Shown: positions 1 through 10,716 of the stretch, one piece after another
Layout: each line of letters begins with the position of its first letter
Position numbering within the stretch: the stretch's first letter is position 1
DNA from: Nitrosomonas sp. Nm34
GTDB lineage: Bacteria; Pseudomonadota; Gammaproteobacteria; Burkholderiales; Nitrosomonadaceae
Direction of reading: 5' to 3'
Length of the DNA stretch: 64,000 nucleotides
Assembly: GCF_900113925.1 (NCBI RefSeq)
Contig: NZ_FORD01000004.1
Coordinates: 79,193 to 143,192, forward strand
The notes under the pieces: model-generated
What the model saw: the letters and a program-made list of their open reading frames with translations, nothing else
Database searches by the model: none
What the model was told of the DNA's origin: nothing
Translations under genes and position numbers: made by a program

Positions 1-344
1 AACTGCTTTCCCATCAAGACCATGCCTATTTCAATCGCTAAAACTAACGATAATAACGCGCCAAATGGAAACCATTTCCAAAAACCTTCACGCAATTGCT
101 CAAGATTAATATCCAGCATCATGACGACGAATAGGAATAAAACCATGACAGCGCCCACATAAACCAACACCAATGTAATAGCAAGAAACTCAGCTTCCAG
201 AAGTAACCATATTCCAGCAGAACTAAAAAAAGCAAGCACTAACAGCAAAGCTGCATAGACTGGATTACGCAAGGTAATGACCCCTAGCGCAGACAAAACC
301 AATATCCCGGAAAAAAAATAAAATAAAAAATCCTGAAAGTTCAT
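1..344 (-). CDS. nuoJ: NADH-quinone oxidoreductase subunit J (partial, C-terminus beyond window)
   Basis: This is a membrane-arm subunit of respiratory complex I. Translation of the minus strand from the ATG at 344 begins MNFQDFLFYFFSGILVLSA and continues through hydrophobic helices with the NuoJ-like stretch ITLVLVYVGAVMVLFLFV. The gene runs off the left edge, so about 114 codons are visible. It starts 18 bases after the nuoI stop and follows the standard nuoI-nuoJ order. In this family the third helix contributes a pi-bulge important for proton pumping. That is family knowledge and cannot be tested here. Confidence 0.93.
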   Translation of the reverse strand, partial: MNFQDFLFYFFSGILVLSALGVITLRNPVYAALLLVLAFFSSAGIWLLLEAEFLAITLVLVYVGAVMVLFLFVVMMLDINLEQLREGFWKWFPFGALLSLVLAIEIGMVLMGKQ

Positions 345-362
345 GTGTGTTAATTTATATGT

Positions 363-851
363 TTATCGATAAGGTGCATCTGCTTCTCTGTCTTTTGCGA
401 TCTGCGCTTCATAACGATCTCCAAAAGCAAGTAGCATTTCTTTTGTATACATCAGATCACCTTGCTTTTCGCCATGGTATTCAAAAATACGAGTTTCAAC
501 GATCGCATCAACCGGACAAGCTTCCTCACAAAAACCACAATATATACACTTAATCCCGTCAATATCATAACGAGTCGTACGCCGAGTTCCATCTTCTCGC
601 TCTTCTGACTCAATGGTAATGGCTAATGCGGGACATACCGCCTCACACAATTTACAAGCGATACAACGTTCTTCTCCATTAGGATAACGACGTAACGCAT
701 GCAATCCACGGAACCGTGGTGATAGGGGTGTTTTCTCCTCAGGATAATGTACTGTTATCTTGGGCGCAAAAAGATAGCGTCCAGTTACTTTCATTCCTTT
801 TAATAATTCAAACAGGAAAAAGGATTTAAAAAAATGCTTAATACGTTCCAT
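363..851 (-). CDS. nuoI: NADH-quinone oxidoreductase subunit I
   Basis: NuoI (TYKY/PSST-side connecting subunit) carries two [4Fe-4S] clusters that pass electrons from NuoG to NuoB at the quinone end of complex I. The 162-residue protein has two ferredoxin motifs, [12 protein letters not shown] (Cys63, 66, 69, 73) and [12 protein letters not shown] (Cys102, 105, 108, 112), so all eight ligands are present. The basic N-terminus (about residues 1-30) fits membrane-surface attachment. Length matches the family. It lies between nuoH and nuoJ in the nuo operon and reads from an ATG at 851. Confidence 0.97.
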   Translation of the reverse strand: MERIKHFFKSFFLFELLKGMKVTGRYLFAPKITVHYPEEKTPLSPRFRGLHALRRYPNGEERCIACKLCEAVCPALAITIESEEREDGTRRTTRYDIDGIKCIYCGFCEEACPVDAIVETRIFEYHGEKQGDLMYTKEMLLAFGDRYEAQIAKDREADAPYR

Positions 852-865
852 TTCTCTTCCTCCCT

Positions 866-1966
866 TTATTTAAACCATAAATTCAGTGGGAACAACTCCT
901 TACTCGATTCAGGGAGCTGTAATAGTATGCCTAATAGAACAATCCATATCAAAGTAATCGGTATAAATATCTTCCAGCCAAGACGCATAATTTGGTCATA
1001 GCGATACCGCGGGAAAGTAGCTCGGAACCACAGGAAGAAAAATAACATAAACGCTATTTTCATTAACAGCCATACAATCCCTGGTATTAAGTTAAACGGT
1101 GCAATATTCAATGGAGGAAGCCAGCCACCTAAAAACATGATACTGGTAAGTGTCGCAACCAAAATCATATTGGCATATTCTGCCAAGAAAAAGACAGTAA
1201 ATGCCATTCCTGAATAATCAACATGGAATCCAGCTACAATTTCTGATTCACCCTCGGCGACATCGAATGGAGCACGGTTTGTCTCGGCCACACCAGAGAT
1301 AAAATAGACCAGGAACATGGGAAATAGAGGGATTAAATACCAATTCAGTAAACTATCACCTTGTTGCCCTTTAACGATATCTCCCAAATTCAAACTTTCA
1401 GCCATCATTAATACACAAACGAGCGCAAAACCCATCGCTAATTCATATGAAACCAACTGTGCCGCTGATCGCATCGATCCCAGAAACGCATATTTAGAAT
1501 TAGAAGCCCATCCTGCTATGATCACACCATACACACCCAAAGAAGTCATCGCTAAAATATAGAGCAGGCCTGCATTGATATCAGCAAGCACGAGTTCGGG
1601 CGAAAAAGGTACCACCGCCCATGCTGCAAGGGCCGGTGCGATCGTAAGAATAGGTGCGAGCAGAAACAAAAACTTGTTAGCACCAGTGGGAATGATGATT
1701 TCTTTCATGATCGCTTTTACCGCATCTGCGATAGGCTGACCCCAACCACGCAACCATGGAATGCCGAAAAAAGTGACTCGATTAGGCCCTACCCTAATCT
1801 GCATGTAAGCAATGATCTTACGCTCAGCAAATGTGAGATAGGCAACTGCCAAAAGTAACGGCACAACAATCACAAAGATATAGAAAAGGTTCTTTGCCAG
1901 AATAAAAACTGTCATGCCCCATTCAGAACCAAATATCTGTTCAAACAGTTGTTGTGTATAGTCCAT
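866..1966 (-). CDS. nuoH: NADH-quinone oxidoreductase subunit H
   Basis: NuoH is the membrane subunit next to the quinone channel, linking the hydrophilic arm of complex I to the proton-pumping arm. The 366-residue product is strongly hydrophobic with about eight helices. It carries family signatures such as the [20 protein letters not shown] region, [12 protein letters not shown] acidic loop [20 protein letters not shown], and [19 protein letters not shown] near the C-terminus. I chose the ATG at 1966 ([12 protein letters not shown]) over a TTG one codon upstream. It sits in the normal place between nuoG and nuoI, with short spacing that fits one transcript. Confidence 0.97.
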   Translation of the reverse strand: MDYTQQLFEQIFGSEWGMTVFILAKNLFYIFVIVVPLLLAVAYLTFAERKIIAYMQIRVGPNRVTFFGIPWLRGWGQPIADAVKAIMKEIIIPTGANKFLFLLAPILTIAPALAAWAVVPFSPELVLADINAGLLYILAMTSLGVYGVIIAGWASNSKYAFLGSMRSAAQLVSYELAMGFALVCVLMMAESLNLGDIVKGQQGDSLLNWYLIPLFPMFLVYFISGVAETNRAPFDVAEGESEIVAGFHVDYSGMAFTVFFLAEYANMILVATLTSIMFLGGWLPPLNIAPFNLIPGIVWLLMKIAFMLFFFLWFRATFPRYRYDQIMRLGWKIFIPITLIWIVLLGILLQLPESSKELFPLNLWFK

Positions 1967-1989
1967 CAACGAATCTCACTCGTATATTA

Positions 1990-4398
1990 TTATAATTTTT
2001 CTACAGAAATTTCCCCAAACATTGCACCCAGGGCTATAGAATTGGGATACGCACAAGCTACCCGCACACAATTGGCAGGAAGCCCATCATCACAAGCTAC
2101 TTCAAGCTGCGCTTCACCCTCTCCCTGTTTTAACCTAACTATCTCGCCTTCGCTCATATTAAACTGTTTAAGCAATGCAGAAGACAGCCACACTTTCGGC
2201 GGCATCGCATCACGAGTCAACTGTAAAGGTTCAGCGCGCCGCACAATGGGATCTGCCTGATAAATGGGCATCTCTCCAATGCGTTGCAAGCCAGTCATCT
2301 CCTCGGAAGATATATTCACCTCATAATCTTTTAACTCATTACTAAGATATCTTGTAATGGCATCTTCAGCCGGAATGACCTGTGCTCGAATTTGCTCTGA
2401 TGTTTCGTAGTCAAAACCCTCTAATTGCAGCAAATTACCCAACACCCGCAATATTTTCCAGCCAGGACGAGTATCTCCCAAAGGTGAAACCACACCGTTG
2501 AAGCTTTGCACCCGCCCCTCTGTATTCACAAATGTGCCAGAGGTTTCTGTAAAAGGAGCAATAGGTAAAATTACATTTGCATAATTCGCCACATTGCCCT
2601 TAAAAGAGCTCAGAGAAACAACGAATTCAGCATTGCTCATTGCTTTCATCGCTTGCTGCGGATTATATGCATCAAATTCCGGCTCCAGATTCATGAGTAT
2701 GTAGGCCTGACAAGGAGACGCAACATTATTCAAACTATCACCCAGCATTTGTGCTGCATTCAATTGAGAGTCATGCTCAGCATGCTTAATTTCAGTTCCC
2801 AATACACCCTGATTTGGAATCGCTCTTGCAAGATAGGCACCTACACTATTTGCTGCTTCCCCAAGAAATCCAAATTTTGCTCCTGTTAATTTGGCAATTA
2901 CTTGCGCGATTGCATGGATATCTGCATAGGATGGATGATGCTGAGCAATATTCCCTAAAAAAACAGCAGCTGGACTATTAGCCAGTATACTATTTGCAAT
3001 CGCACGTGCCTCATCGGTAACTTTTACTGCTTTCAGCGACTGCATGATGTGCTCAGATACTCCTGCACCGGGTTTATCTTCAATTATCGCTTTAAGCACT
3101 TGCGCCAGCATATGCATCATTTCAGAAGGTGCAACAATGGCACGATTTGCGATCTTCATTAATAGATCATCGTCTATCGGATTAATAATACTGAGCTGTG
3201 CTCCATTTTTCACGGCCTGCCGAAAACGATGAGCCAGAAGAGGATGGTCCTTACGTAAGGTACTGCCAACGATTAAAACTGATTTCAATTGTGGAATATC
3301 AGCAATGCTCATTCCTAGCCATGGCACACCTTGCAGGTGGCTATCAGCCCGGAAATCCGATTGGCGTACACGATGATCTATATTTCCACCGCCGAGTGCT
3401 CGTATTAATCTCTGTAATAAAAAGAGCTCTTCCAGCGTGCTATGAGCCGATCCTAAAGCTCCGATAGCTTTTGCACCATGTCTTTCCATCACTGATTTTA
3501 AGCTCTCGACGGTAAATATCAGTGCCTCCTGCCAATCACACGCATGCCACTGACCATTATGCTTGATCATGGGGGTAGTCAAACGGTCTTCCGAATTTAA
3601 TCCTTCGTAGGAGAAACGATCTTTATCCGATAGCCAACATTCATTAATTTCTTCATTGTCACGCGGTAAAACTCGCATCACGCGATCTAGCTTTACTTGC
3701 ACAACTAAATTACTGCCTAGACCACAATGAGGACTGATCGATTTTCTCCGGGAAAGCTCCCAAGGACGCGCAGTATAACGAAATGGTTTACTCACCAATG
3801 CGCCCACTGGACAGAGATCTATCACGTTTCCTGATAATTCTGAATCAACCGTTTTACCAACAAACGATAAAATTTCTGAATGCTCACCACGACCCGCCAT
3901 ACCTAATTCCATGATTCCCGCAATTTCCTGACCAAAACGTACACAGCGGGTGCAATGTATGCAGCGTGTCATATCAGTTGAAATAAGAGGGCCCAGGTTT
4001 TTATTGGTAACTACCCGTTTTTCTTCCTCATAACGTGATTCACTGGCGCCATAACCCACCGCCAGATCTTGTAGCTGACATTCACCACCTTGATCGCAAA
4101 TGGGGCAATCCAGCGGGTGGTTGATAAGCAAAAACTCCATTACTCCTTTTTGCGCCGTTACTGCCTGCTGCGAGTGTGTATAAACTTTCATCCCTTCTGT
4201 TGCAGGTGTCGCACAAGCAGGTAAGGGTTTAGGTGCTTTCTCTACTTGTACCAGACACATGCGGCAATTGGCCGCGATCGACAACTTTTTGTGATAGCAA
4301 AAATGAGGAATATAAATCCCGAGTTGTCTGGCACCGTCCATTACGGTGCCACCTTTGGGTACAGTTACTTCCTTACCATTGATTTCGATATTGATCAT
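1990..4398 (-). CDS. nuoG: NADH-quinone oxidoreductase subunit G
   Basis: NuoG is the large iron-sulfur subunit of the complex I peripheral arm, related to molybdopterin oxidoreductases but without their active site. The N-terminal ferredoxin fold has [2Fe-2S] ligands Cys34, 45, 48 and 62. A His/Cys3 cluster follows (His94, Cys98, 101, 107), then a [4Fe-4S] set at Cys146, 149, 152 and 196. The remaining 600 residues are the degenerate molybdopterin-type domain. At 802 residues it is a normal length. The motif MxxC..HCGLGSN near 225 is short of the full Cys set for the extra N7 cluster seen in E. coli. The start is the ATG at 4398. Confidence 0.97.
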   Translation of the reverse strand: MINIEINGKEVTVPKGGTVMDGARQLGIYIPHFCYHKKLSIAANCRMCLVQVEKAPKPLPACATPATEGMKVYTHSQQAVTAQKGVMEFLLINHPLDCPICDQGGECQLQDLAVGYGASESRYEEEKRVVTNKNLGPLISTDMTRCIHCTRCVRFGQEIAGIMELGMAGRGEHSEILSFVGKTVDSELSGNVIDLCPVGALVSKPFRYTARPWELSRRKSISPHCGLGSNLVVQVKLDRVMRVLPRDNEEINECWLSDKDRFSYEGLNSEDRLTTPMIKHNGQWHACDWQEALIFTVESLKSVMERHGAKAIGALGSAHSTLEELFLLQRLIRALGGGNIDHRVRQSDFRADSHLQGVPWLGMSIADIPQLKSVLIVGSTLRKDHPLLAHRFRQAVKNGAQLSIINPIDDDLLMKIANRAIVAPSEMMHMLAQVLKAIIEDKPGAGVSEHIMQSLKAVKVTDEARAIANSILANSPAAVFLGNIAQHHPSYADIHAIAQVIAKLTGAKFGFLGEAANSVGAYLARAIPNQGVLGTEIKHAEHDSQLNAAQMLGDSLNNVASPCQAYILMNLEPEFDAYNPQQAMKAMSNAEFVVSLSSFKGNVANYANVILPIAPFTETSGTFVNTEGRVQSFNGVVSPLGDTRPGWKILRVLGNLLQLEGFDYETSEQIRAQVIPAEDAITRYLSNELKDYEVNISSEEMTGLQRIGEMPIYQADPIVRRAEPLQLTRDAMPPKVWLSSALLKQFNMSEGEIVRLKQGEGEAQLEVACDDGLPANCVRVACAYPNSIALGAMFGEISVEKL

Positions 4399-4456
4399 CG
4401 ATTACAAACTCTCGGATTAATCACACATAAAAAAAATCACATCGACAAAGTGCTCA

Positions 4457-5734
4457 TCACACCATGCATTTCTTATGCTCAATGTGATACACAAACTCAT
4501 CTCGAAAATGCTGCAACATTGCGCGTACGGGCATCGCCGCTGCATCGCCTAACGCACAAATGGTGCGTCCTTGAATATTGTCAGCCAGATTATCGAGTAA
4601 ATCCAGATCTTCCGGTTTACCTTTCCCGTGCTCTATGCGATTGATAATACGGTAAAGCCAGCCCGTTCCTTCCCTACACGGCGTACACTGACCACAGGAT
4701 TCTTCATAATAAAAGTAAGATAAGCGTTCCAGTGCTTTCACCATACAGGTTGTGTCGTCCATGATAATGACTGCTCCCGAACCGAGCATTGAGCCGGCTT
4801 TAGCAATGGAATCATAGTCCATATCTGTTTGCATCATCACATCACCCGGTAGAACAGGCATAGAAGACCCGCCAGGAATACATCCTTTTAGTTTTCTGCC
4901 ACCACGCATTCCTCCTGCCATTTCTAGCAGTTTTGCAAAAGGGGTTCCTAGCGGTACTTCATAATTTCCTGGCTTATTAACATGACCTGATACTGAAAAA
5001 ATCTTGGTGCCACCATTGTTGGGTTTCCCTAGCTGCAGGTATTTCTCTCCACCATGACGTATGATCCAAGGCACTGATGCAAATGTTTCTGTATTGTTGA
5101 TAGTCGTCGGTTTACCGTAAAGACCATAACTTGCAGGAAAAGGCGGCTTGAAACGGGGCTGCCCTTTCTTACCTTCTATCGATTCCAGTAGTGCTGTTTC
5201 CTCTCCACAAATATACGCACCATAGCCATGATGATTGTTAAGCTGGAAGCTAAATTCTGAACCCAGAATATTGTTCCCTAAAAGACCGGCTTGGCGCGCT
5301 TCTTCGACAGCTTCTTCCATACGCTCATAGGTTTCCCAGATCTCACCATGAATATAGTTGTAACCTGCTTTAACTCCTATGGCATAAGCAGCAATCGCCA
5401 TACCCTCAATCAAGATATGCGGATTGTATCGCATGATGTCGCGATCTTTAAATGTCCCCGGCTCACCTTCATCAGAATTACATACCAGGTACTTATCTCC
5501 CTCGTATTGACGGGGCATGAAACTCCATTTCAAGCCTGTGGGAAATCCTGCCCCACCACGACCACGTAATGCGGATTTTTTGACCTCTTCAATAACATTT
5601 TCAGGCGAGATCTTATTGGTAATTATTTTTCTGAGAGCAGTATAGCCATCGCGCTTAAGATAGCTTTTTAACCTCCAGTTATCAGGATCAGTTGGATCGA
5701 CACCAGCTAAAATCACCTGGACAGACTGAGTCAT
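4457..5734 (-). CDS. nuoF: NADH-quinone oxidoreductase subunit F
   Basis: NuoF binds NADH and FMN and is the electron entry point of complex I. The 425-residue protein has the nucleotide/FMN-binding glycine-rich stretch [14 protein letters not shown] at residues 57-70. The [4Fe-4S] ligands are CGQCTPC (Cys347, 350, 353) plus Cys393. Its ATG overlaps the nuoE TGA in an ATGA junction, so the two flavoprotein subunits are probably translationally coupled. Length and motif spacing are typical of the family. Confidence 0.98.
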   Translation of the reverse strand: MTQSVQVILAGVDPTDPDNWRLKSYLKRDGYTALRKIITNKISPENVIEEVKKSALRGRGGAGFPTGLKWSFMPRQYEGDKYLVCNSDEGEPGTFKDRDIMRYNPHILIEGMAIAAYAIGVKAGYNYIHGEIWETYERMEEAVEEARQAGLLGNNILGSEFSFQLNNHHGYGAYICGEETALLESIEGKKGQPRFKPPFPASYGLYGKPTTINNTETFASVPWIIRHGGEKYLQLGKPNNGGTKIFSVSGHVNKPGNYEVPLGTPFAKLLEMAGGMRGGRKLKGCIPGGSSMPVLPGDVMMQTDMDYDSIAKAGSMLGSGAVIIMDDTTCMVKALERLSYFYYEESCGQCTPCREGTGWLYRIINRIEHGKGKPEDLDLLDNLADNIQGRTICALGDAAAMPVRAMLQHFRDEFVYHIEHKKCMV

Positions 5735-6207
5735 TTGCGCAATTCCTCCAGCAGTTGATCTATTTGCTCATTAGACATAAAACTACACATACGCTTGTTA
5801 TTAACCAATAAAACTGGAGCATCTCCACACGCTCCCATACATTCGCCTTCCTTAAGCGTGAAGAGCCCGTCAGCTGTCGTTTCATTAAACCCTATTCCAA
5901 GCTTTTGCTTTAAATAATTCGCCGCATCATTTCCGCCCGATAAGGCACATGGCAGGTTGGTACATACTGTAAGCTTATATTTCCCTACCGGCTTCAAATT
6001 GTACATGCCATAAAATGTCGCAACTTCATATACTGCAATAGCCGGCATGCCTAAATATTGGGCAATGAAATCCATGGTTTCGGTAGCGAGCCAGCCTTTT
6101 TCATCCTGCGCAATAGCAAGTGCAGACATCACTGCCGATTGTTTTTGGTCAGCTGGGTATTTTGCAATCTCTCGATTTATTTTTTCCAAGGATTCAGCGC
6201 TTAACAT
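5731..6207 (-). CDS. nuoE: NADH-quinone oxidoreductase subunit E
   Basis: NuoE is a thioredoxin-fold [2Fe-2S] subunit (cluster N1a) that pairs with NuoF in the NADH-oxidising module. The 158-residue sequence shows the ligand pattern Cys82-x4-Cys87 and Cys123-x3-Cys127 (VCTNLPC and GECMGAC). It overlaps nuoF by four bases and starts 11 bases after nuoD ends. Both the size and the four cysteines are standard. Confidence 0.97.
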   Translation of the reverse strand: MLSAESLEKINREIAKYPADQKQSAVMSALAIAQDEKGWLATETMDFIAQYLGMPAIAVYEVATFYGMYNLKPVGKYKLTVCTNLPCALSGGNDAANYLKQKLGIGFNETTADGLFTLKEGECMGACGDAPVLLVNNKRMCSFMSNEQIDQLLEELRK

Positions 6208-6218
6208 TTCTTTTTTAT

Positions 6219-7472
6219 TTATCTGTCTATTTCACCAAAAACAATATCTTGTGTACCTATGATGGCAACTAAATCAGCAATCATGTGACCACGTGCCATT
6301 TCATCTATAGAGGCCAAATGAGCAAATCCTGGTGCGCGAATTTTTAAACGGTAGGGTTTGTTGCCACTGTCAGAGATAATATAGATACCAAATTCCCCCT
6401 TGGGATGTTCAACGGCTGCATATACTTCACCAGGTGGAACATGAATACCTTCAGTGAAAAGCTTGAAGTGATGAATCAACTCTTCCATGTTCTGTTTCAT
6501 GGCTACACGTGAAGGAGGCGCAACTTTATGGTTGTCAATTATAACTGGACCAGGATTGTGACGTAACCATTCAATACACTGCTTAATAATCCGGGTAGAC
6601 TGCCGCATTTCTTCTATACGCACTAAATAACGATCATAGCAATCGCCATTAACTCCTACTGGTATATCAAAATCAACCTTATCATAGACCTCATAGGGCT
6701 GTTTTTTGCGTAAATCCCATTCCACTCCGGAACCTCGCAACATTGGCCCGGTAAAACCCAACGCTTTGGCGCGCTCGGGCGAAACCACACCAATATCTAC
6801 TAACCTTTGTTTCCAGATACGATTATCAGTCAGAAGCGTTTCATATTCATCGATGTATTTCGGAAAACGATTAGTAAAATCTTCTATAAAATCAAGCAGA
6901 GATCCTTGACGATTTTCATTTCTTTTTTGTGTTTTCTTTTCGTCATGAATTTGTGAGGCTTGATACTGAGGCATTGTGTCAGGCAGATCTCGATAGACAC
7001 CACCAGGTCGATAATAGGCTGCATGCATTCTCGCTCCCGACACGGCTTCATAGCAGTCCATCAAATCTTCTCTGTCACGGAATGCATAGAGAAACACTGT
7101 CATGGCGCCCACATCGAGCGCGTGTGCTCCCAGCCAGAGCAAATGATTCAATATTCTCGTTATCTCATCAAACATGACGCGTATATACTGGGCTCGTAAA
7201 GGCACCTCAATTTGCAATAACCGTTCAATTGCCATTACATACGCATGCTCATTCGCCATCATTGAAACATAATCCAACCGGTCCATATAAGGCACTGACT
7301 GAATATAAGTCTTGTTTTCGGCCAGTTTTTCTGTGGCACGATGTAACAATCCAATATGCGGATCTAATCGCCTGATTACTTCACCATCTAATTCCATTAC
7401 CAACCGTAAAACACCGTGTGCGGCAGGGTGTTGTGGTCCAAAATTCATGGTGTAATTACGTATTTCAGCCAT
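6219..7472 (-). CDS. nuoD: NADH-quinone oxidoreductase subunit D
   Basis: NuoD is the 49-kDa-type subunit, related to the large subunit of [NiFe] hydrogenases, that forms the quinone pocket with NuoB. The 417-residue protein opens with the signature [19 protein letters not shown] (the HPAAHG quinone-site loop). It contains the conserved [10 protein letters not shown] and GGVYRDLP segments and ends with the typical DIVFGEIDR. NuoC and NuoD are separate here, not fused as in E. coli. Gap to nuoC is 47 bases. Confidence 0.98.
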   Translation of the reverse strand: MAEIRNYTMNFGPQHPAAHGVLRLVMELDGEVIRRLDPHIGLLHRATEKLAENKTYIQSVPYMDRLDYVSMMANEHAYVMAIERLLQIEVPLRAQYIRVMFDEITRILNHLLWLGAHALDVGAMTVFLYAFRDREDLMDCYEAVSGARMHAAYYRPGGVYRDLPDTMPQYQASQIHDEKKTQKRNENRQGSLLDFIEDFTNRFPKYIDEYETLLTDNRIWKQRLVDIGVVSPERAKALGFTGPMLRGSGVEWDLRKKQPYEVYDKVDFDIPVGVNGDCYDRYLVRIEEMRQSTRIIKQCIEWLRHNPGPVIIDNHKVAPPSRVAMKQNMEELIHHFKLFTEGIHVPPGEVYAAVEHPKGEFGIYIISDSGNKPYRLKIRAPGFAHLASIDEMARGHMIADLVAIIGTQDIVFGEIDR

Positions 7473-7519
7473 ATCCTAAGCTATCCCAGCATCAAAAAAG
7501 ATATGTTTTAATTTCATGT

Positions 7520-8146
7520 TTAGTCGACCTTTTTTCCTTCACCGTAAAATTCCTCACGGATGACATAAGGTGTTATCTCTCGAGGCTCTATTGTGACAGG
7601 TTGATAAATAACTCGTTTCTGATCAGCATCATAGCGCATCTCTACATATCCGGATAACGGAAAATCTTTACGGAATGGATTACCAATAAAACCATAATCA
7701 GTAAGAATCCTTCGTAAATCAGGATGATTGAAAAAAATGATACCGTAAAGATCGAATGCTTCGCGCTCAAACCAATTAGCTGCTGGCCAAATGCCCATTA
7801 CCGAATCCACTATCGGCAATTCATTATCATCGGCAAATACTCTTACTCGCACTCGATGATTGAGATTGACTGAAAGCAAGTGATAAACAACGGCAAATCG
7901 TCTGTTCTGGCGCCCTTCTCCCGCAAAGGAATCATGCGTATGGGCTGAATAATCGACACCACACAAATCAATAAGCGTATCAAAATTCAGATCAGGATGG
8001 TCGCGCAATGCTTCCGCTACATCCAACAAATCTTGTGACCTTATCAGAATGGTTATTTCATGTAAGTGTTGACTCAAACTTACTAGCTTACTATCAAGTA
8101 CACTCTGCAAAGATGATGCGAGCTTTTCCAAACGACTAATCGACAT
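7520..8146 (-). CDS. nuoC: NADH-quinone oxidoreductase subunit C
   Basis: NuoC is the 30-kDa-type scaffold subunit of the complex I peripheral arm and has no cofactor. The 208-residue product contains the family signature [24 protein letters not shown] followed by [22 protein letters not shown]. The C-terminal tail, about 180-208, carries [19 protein letters not shown]. It reads from an ATG at 8146, eight bases after the nuoB stop, within the same minus-strand operon. Confidence 0.97.
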   Translation of the reverse strand: MSISRLEKLASSLQSVLDSKLVSLSQHLHEITILIRSQDLLDVAEALRDHPDLNFDTLIDLCGVDYSAHTHDSFAGEGRQNRRFAVVYHLLSVNLNHRVRVRVFADDNELPIVDSVMGIWPAANWFEREAFDLYGIIFFNHPDLRRILTDYGFIGNPFRKDFPLSGYVEMRYDADQKRVIYQPVTIEPREITPYVIREEFYGEGKKVD

Positions 8147-8154
8147 GTTAGAAC

Positions 8155-8628
8155 CTAACGAGCAATGGTATTTGTTCTTTTAATTTTATTTTGGAGCTGA
8201 ATGATTCCATAAAGGAGAGCTTCAGCAGTCGGCGGGCATCCCGGAACATAAATATCAACGGGTACAATTCGATCACAGCCACGAACGACAGAATATGAAT
8301 AATGGTAATAACCCCCACCATTTGCACAGGAACCCATGGAAATAACCCAGCGTGGCTCAGCCATTTGATCATAAACTTTACGTAATGCGGGAGCCATCTT
8401 GTTACATAATGTTCCTGCTACAATCATTACGTCTGATTGTCGCGGACTAGGTCGGAAAACTATTCCAAATCGATCCAGATCATATCGTGATGCTCCAGTC
8501 TGCATCATTTCTACTGCACAACAGGCAAGCCCAAATGTCATGGGCCACATTGACCCGGTACGACCCCAATTAATTACGGAATCCAGACTAGTGGTTATAA
8601 AACCTTTATCTACTGTACTGTCCATCAT
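8155..8628 (-). CDS. nuoB: NADH-quinone oxidoreductase subunit B
   Basis: NuoB holds the terminal [4Fe-4S] cluster N2 that reduces quinone. The 157-residue protein shows the unusual adjacent ligands Cys36-Cys37 ([10 protein letters not shown]) with Cys101 ([12 protein letters not shown]) and Cys131 ([11 protein letters not shown]), which is the full N2 set. The start ATG at 8628 sits one base past the nuoA stop (two ATGs in tandem, MMDST). Length is typical. Confidence 0.98.
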   Translation of the reverse strand: MMDSTVDKGFITTSLDSVINWGRTGSMWPMTFGLACCAVEMMQTGASRYDLDRFGIVFRPSPRQSDVMIVAGTLCNKMAPALRKVYDQMAEPRWVISMGSCANGGGYYHYSYSVVRGCDRIVPVDIYVPGCPPTAEALLYGIIQLQNKIKRTNTIAR

Positions 8629-8629
8629 A

Positions 8630-8998
8630 TCAATCCCACTCTAGGGCACCTTTCATCCACTCGTAAGCAAAACCTACCACAAGTATGCCAAGAAATACCA
8701 GCATCGCAATAAAGCCAAACATACCAATTTCATTTAATACCACTGCCCAAGGAAAAAGGAAGGCAATTTCCAGATCAAACAGAATAAATAATATCGCTAT
8801 CAAATAATAGCGCACATCAAACTTCATACGTGCATCTTCAAAGGCTTCAAAACCACATTCATAGGGCGATAATTTCTCACTATCAGGTCGATTGGGTGCA
8901 AACAACCAGCCAGCCAACATGGATAATATACCCACTGCCAACCCAACCAAAATGAATAGGAGAATTGGAAAATAATTACCAAGCATTGTTTCTAGCAT
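8630..8998 (-). CDS. nuoA: NADH-quinone oxidoreductase subunit A
   Basis: NuoA is a small three-helix membrane subunit of complex I near the quinone channel. I start it at the ATG at 8998 ([14 protein letters not shown]), giving 122 residues. The longer reading frame back to 9109 would run through the tRNA-Leu gene and encode a basic, non-membrane N-terminus. The signature [39 protein letters not shown] region is present, shown here by its parts [10 protein letters not shown] and [12 protein letters not shown]. It is the first gene of the nuo operon, 58 bases after the tRNA. Confidence 0.95.
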   Translation of the reverse strand: MLETMLGNYFPILLFILVGLAVGILSMLAGWLFAPNRPDSEKLSPYECGFEAFEDARMKFDVRYYLIAILFILFDLEIAFLFPWAVVLNEIGMFGFIAMLVFLGILVVGFAYEWMKGALEWD

Positions 8999-9056
8999 GA
9001 TTGTTGTTATTCTCGTTATTGATTTACTTGCGTAGTCGCTATTTTTTAATATGCAA

Positions 9057-9141
9057 TGGTGCCGATGGCGAGACTCGAACTCGCACAGCTTTCGCCACCG
9101 CCCCCTCAAGACGGCGTGTCTACCAATTCCACCACATCGGC
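9057..9141 (-). tRNA. tRNA-Leu (anticodon GAG)
   Basis: The minus strand folds as an 85-nt class II tRNA. The acceptor stem GCCGATG pairs with CATCGGC, followed by discriminator A and an encoded CCA end. The D arm contains the tRNA-Leu motif TGGTGGAATTGGTAGACACG. The anticodon loop TTGAGGG (anticodon GAG) is held by CCGTC/GGCGG. A short variable arm precedes the T arm with GTTCGAGTC. It lies between secG and nuoA on the same strand, so it may be processed from a shared transcript. Confidence 0.96.
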
Positions 9142-9211
9142 CGATTATTTCCGAGTCAATAAAAAATTCACTTGATACAGAAATTAAATCTAATCATAAA
9201 CAATCTTTTAA

Positions 9212-9583
9212 TTATTCAGGTATTTCCCCAGCCTTAGAAGCAGCATCATCAACTGGCTCTTCTGCAGAAGGCTTCATATCTGTTGTTGTTTCTGCCTCTT
9301 TTACCCCAGCAGATTCCACTTCAAAACGCTTCATTATACTGGTGCTCTCAGTCCCGCCACCAGAGAAATAAGCGAGCGACAGACTAGTAATAAAAAATAC
9401 CGTAGCGGCCAAAGCAGTTGTTCGACTCAGAAAATTAGCTGAACCACTTGCGCCAAACAGACTTCCGGCTGAGCCACTGCCAAATGCAGCACCCATATCT
9501 GCGCCTTTTCCATGTTGCAATAAAACTAAAATTACCACCACCAACGCTGCTATCAGATGTATCGACCAAACTATTGTTTCCAT
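9212..9583 (-). CDS. secG: Preprotein translocase subunit SecG
   Basis: SecG is the small auxiliary subunit of the SecYEG protein-export channel in the inner membrane. The 123-residue protein has two hydrophobic helices (about residues 4-21 and 52-73). Between them is the conserved cytoplasmic loop with [20 protein letters not shown] followed by [17 protein letters not shown]. The C-terminal tail is acidic and variable, as usual. It starts 17 bases after tpiA on the same strand. The tpiA-secG-tRNA-Leu-nuo order is common in Beta- and Gammaproteobacteria. Confidence 0.96.
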   Translation of the reverse strand: METIVWSIHLIAALVVVILVLLQHGKGADMGAAFGSGSAGSLFGASGSANFLSRTTALAATVFFITSLSLAYFSGGGTESTSIMKRFEVESAGVKEAETTTDMKPSAEEPVDDAASKAGEIPE

Positions 9584-9600
9584 TTTTTACTCTTAAAAAA

Positions 9601-10356
9601 TCATTGCTGTGCAGCTGAACAGATTGAAATAAACTCGTTAGCATTCAATGAAGCACCTCCTATCAATCCTCCATCGATATCAGGCATTGCAAATAAATCG
9701 CTGGCATTACCAGCTTTTACGCTTCCTCCATATAGGATCTGCACGTTAGCCGCCACTTCTGTGTTTTGCTTAGCAATCCTGCTGCGTATAAAGGCATGCA
9801 CACTCTGAGCCTGTGCGGGAGTCGCCGTTCTGCCCGTACCAATTGCCCATACAGGCTCATAAGCAATAACTGACTGCGTTAACGAATTAGCTCCGGTTAA
9901 CTTGATCACAGCATCAAGCTGCTCTTCTATTATTCGCTCCGTTTCACCAATTTCACGTTGTGCCAATGTCTCACCGACACATAGAATGGGTATCAAACCA
10001 GCGCTCTGGGCTTTCTTAAACTTCTCGGCTACGGTATGGTTATCCTCACCAAACAGAGATCGTCTCTCGGAATGCCCGACAATCACATAACGACAAGCAA
10101 AATCCAGCAACATCTCTACCGCCACTTCGCCAGTATAGGCACCCAGATCAAATTGACTGACATTTTGTGCGCCCCAGAATATATGAGTATCTTTCAGAGC
10201 AAGCTGCACCGCTGGCAAATAAGGATAAGGCACACAAACTGCACATATGACATCCCGTAATCCCTTGCTACCGGAAATGATTGCAGTGAGCAGCTCCTGG
10301 TTCTGTACCAGATTGCCATTCATTTTCCAGTTACCGACAACCAGCTTTGCGCGCAT
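9601..10356 (-). CDS. tpiA: Triosephosphate isomerase
   Basis: TpiA interconverts dihydroxyacetone phosphate and glyceraldehyde 3-phosphate, serving glycolysis, gluconeogenesis and the Calvin cycle in an autotroph. The 251-residue TIM barrel has the substrate Lys (Asn9 and Lys11 in VVGNWKMNG), electrophilic His95 (VGHSERRS) and the catalytic base Glu167 in AYEPVWAIGTG. The phosphate-binding ILYGGSVKAGNA and DGGLIGGASL follow. It starts at an ATG (10356) and precedes secG by 17 bases. Confidence 0.98.
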   Translation of the reverse strand: MRAKLVVGNWKMNGNLVQNQELLTAIISGSKGLRDVICAVCVPYPYLPAVQLALKDTHIFWGAQNVSQFDLGAYTGEVAVEMLLDFACRYVIVGHSERRSLFGEDNHTVAEKFKKAQSAGLIPILCVGETLAQREIGETERIIEEQLDAVIKLTGANSLTQSVIAYEPVWAIGTGRTATPAQAQSVHAFIRSRIAKQNTEVAANVQILYGGSVKAGNASDLFAMPDIDGGLIGGASLNANEFISICSAAQQ

Positions 10357-10716
10357 CCTATTATCCTTACATATCAGAATCGGGAATGCTACCCGTGAAT
10401 TAGCACTGCGTCAATCTCTTGACAAATTATGCGTTAAGCAATTTGACCAGTTAAAATGGAATGGTTTTTTCACTACATACATAATTTATAAATATAAATC
10501 TTTGAAGAAAGAAGATATTTTTTACAACGCAATTTATCCATCTTATGCGGTTGCCAACATGGCTGGGAAACAATGTTGCCCTTCTGTTAATTTTTTCAAC
10601 AATCAAAATTTATCCAAATCAAGCGCAAATCACATCATCATTGTCATTCACCTAAGATGGCTTCTTTTGCCATTGCCTCAAGAATCGCTCATCACCCAGA
10701 GCTGGATTCCGATTAG
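10357..10716. other. Intergenic region, sulfotransferase end to tpiA start
   Basis: This AT-rich 360-base gap lies between the stop of the sulfotransferase gene and the tpiA start, both genes reading leftward. It should hold the tpiA promoter. I see no convincing coding frame, RNA or strong hairpin. An open frame on the plus strand across the tpiA start has no coding character. Confidence 0.5.

Noticed and set aside
8999..9109. N-terminal extension of nuoA through the tRNA-Leu gene
   Set aside because: The added residues are basic and non-membrane, and the DNA is the tRNA. The ATG at 8998 gives the normal 122-residue subunit.
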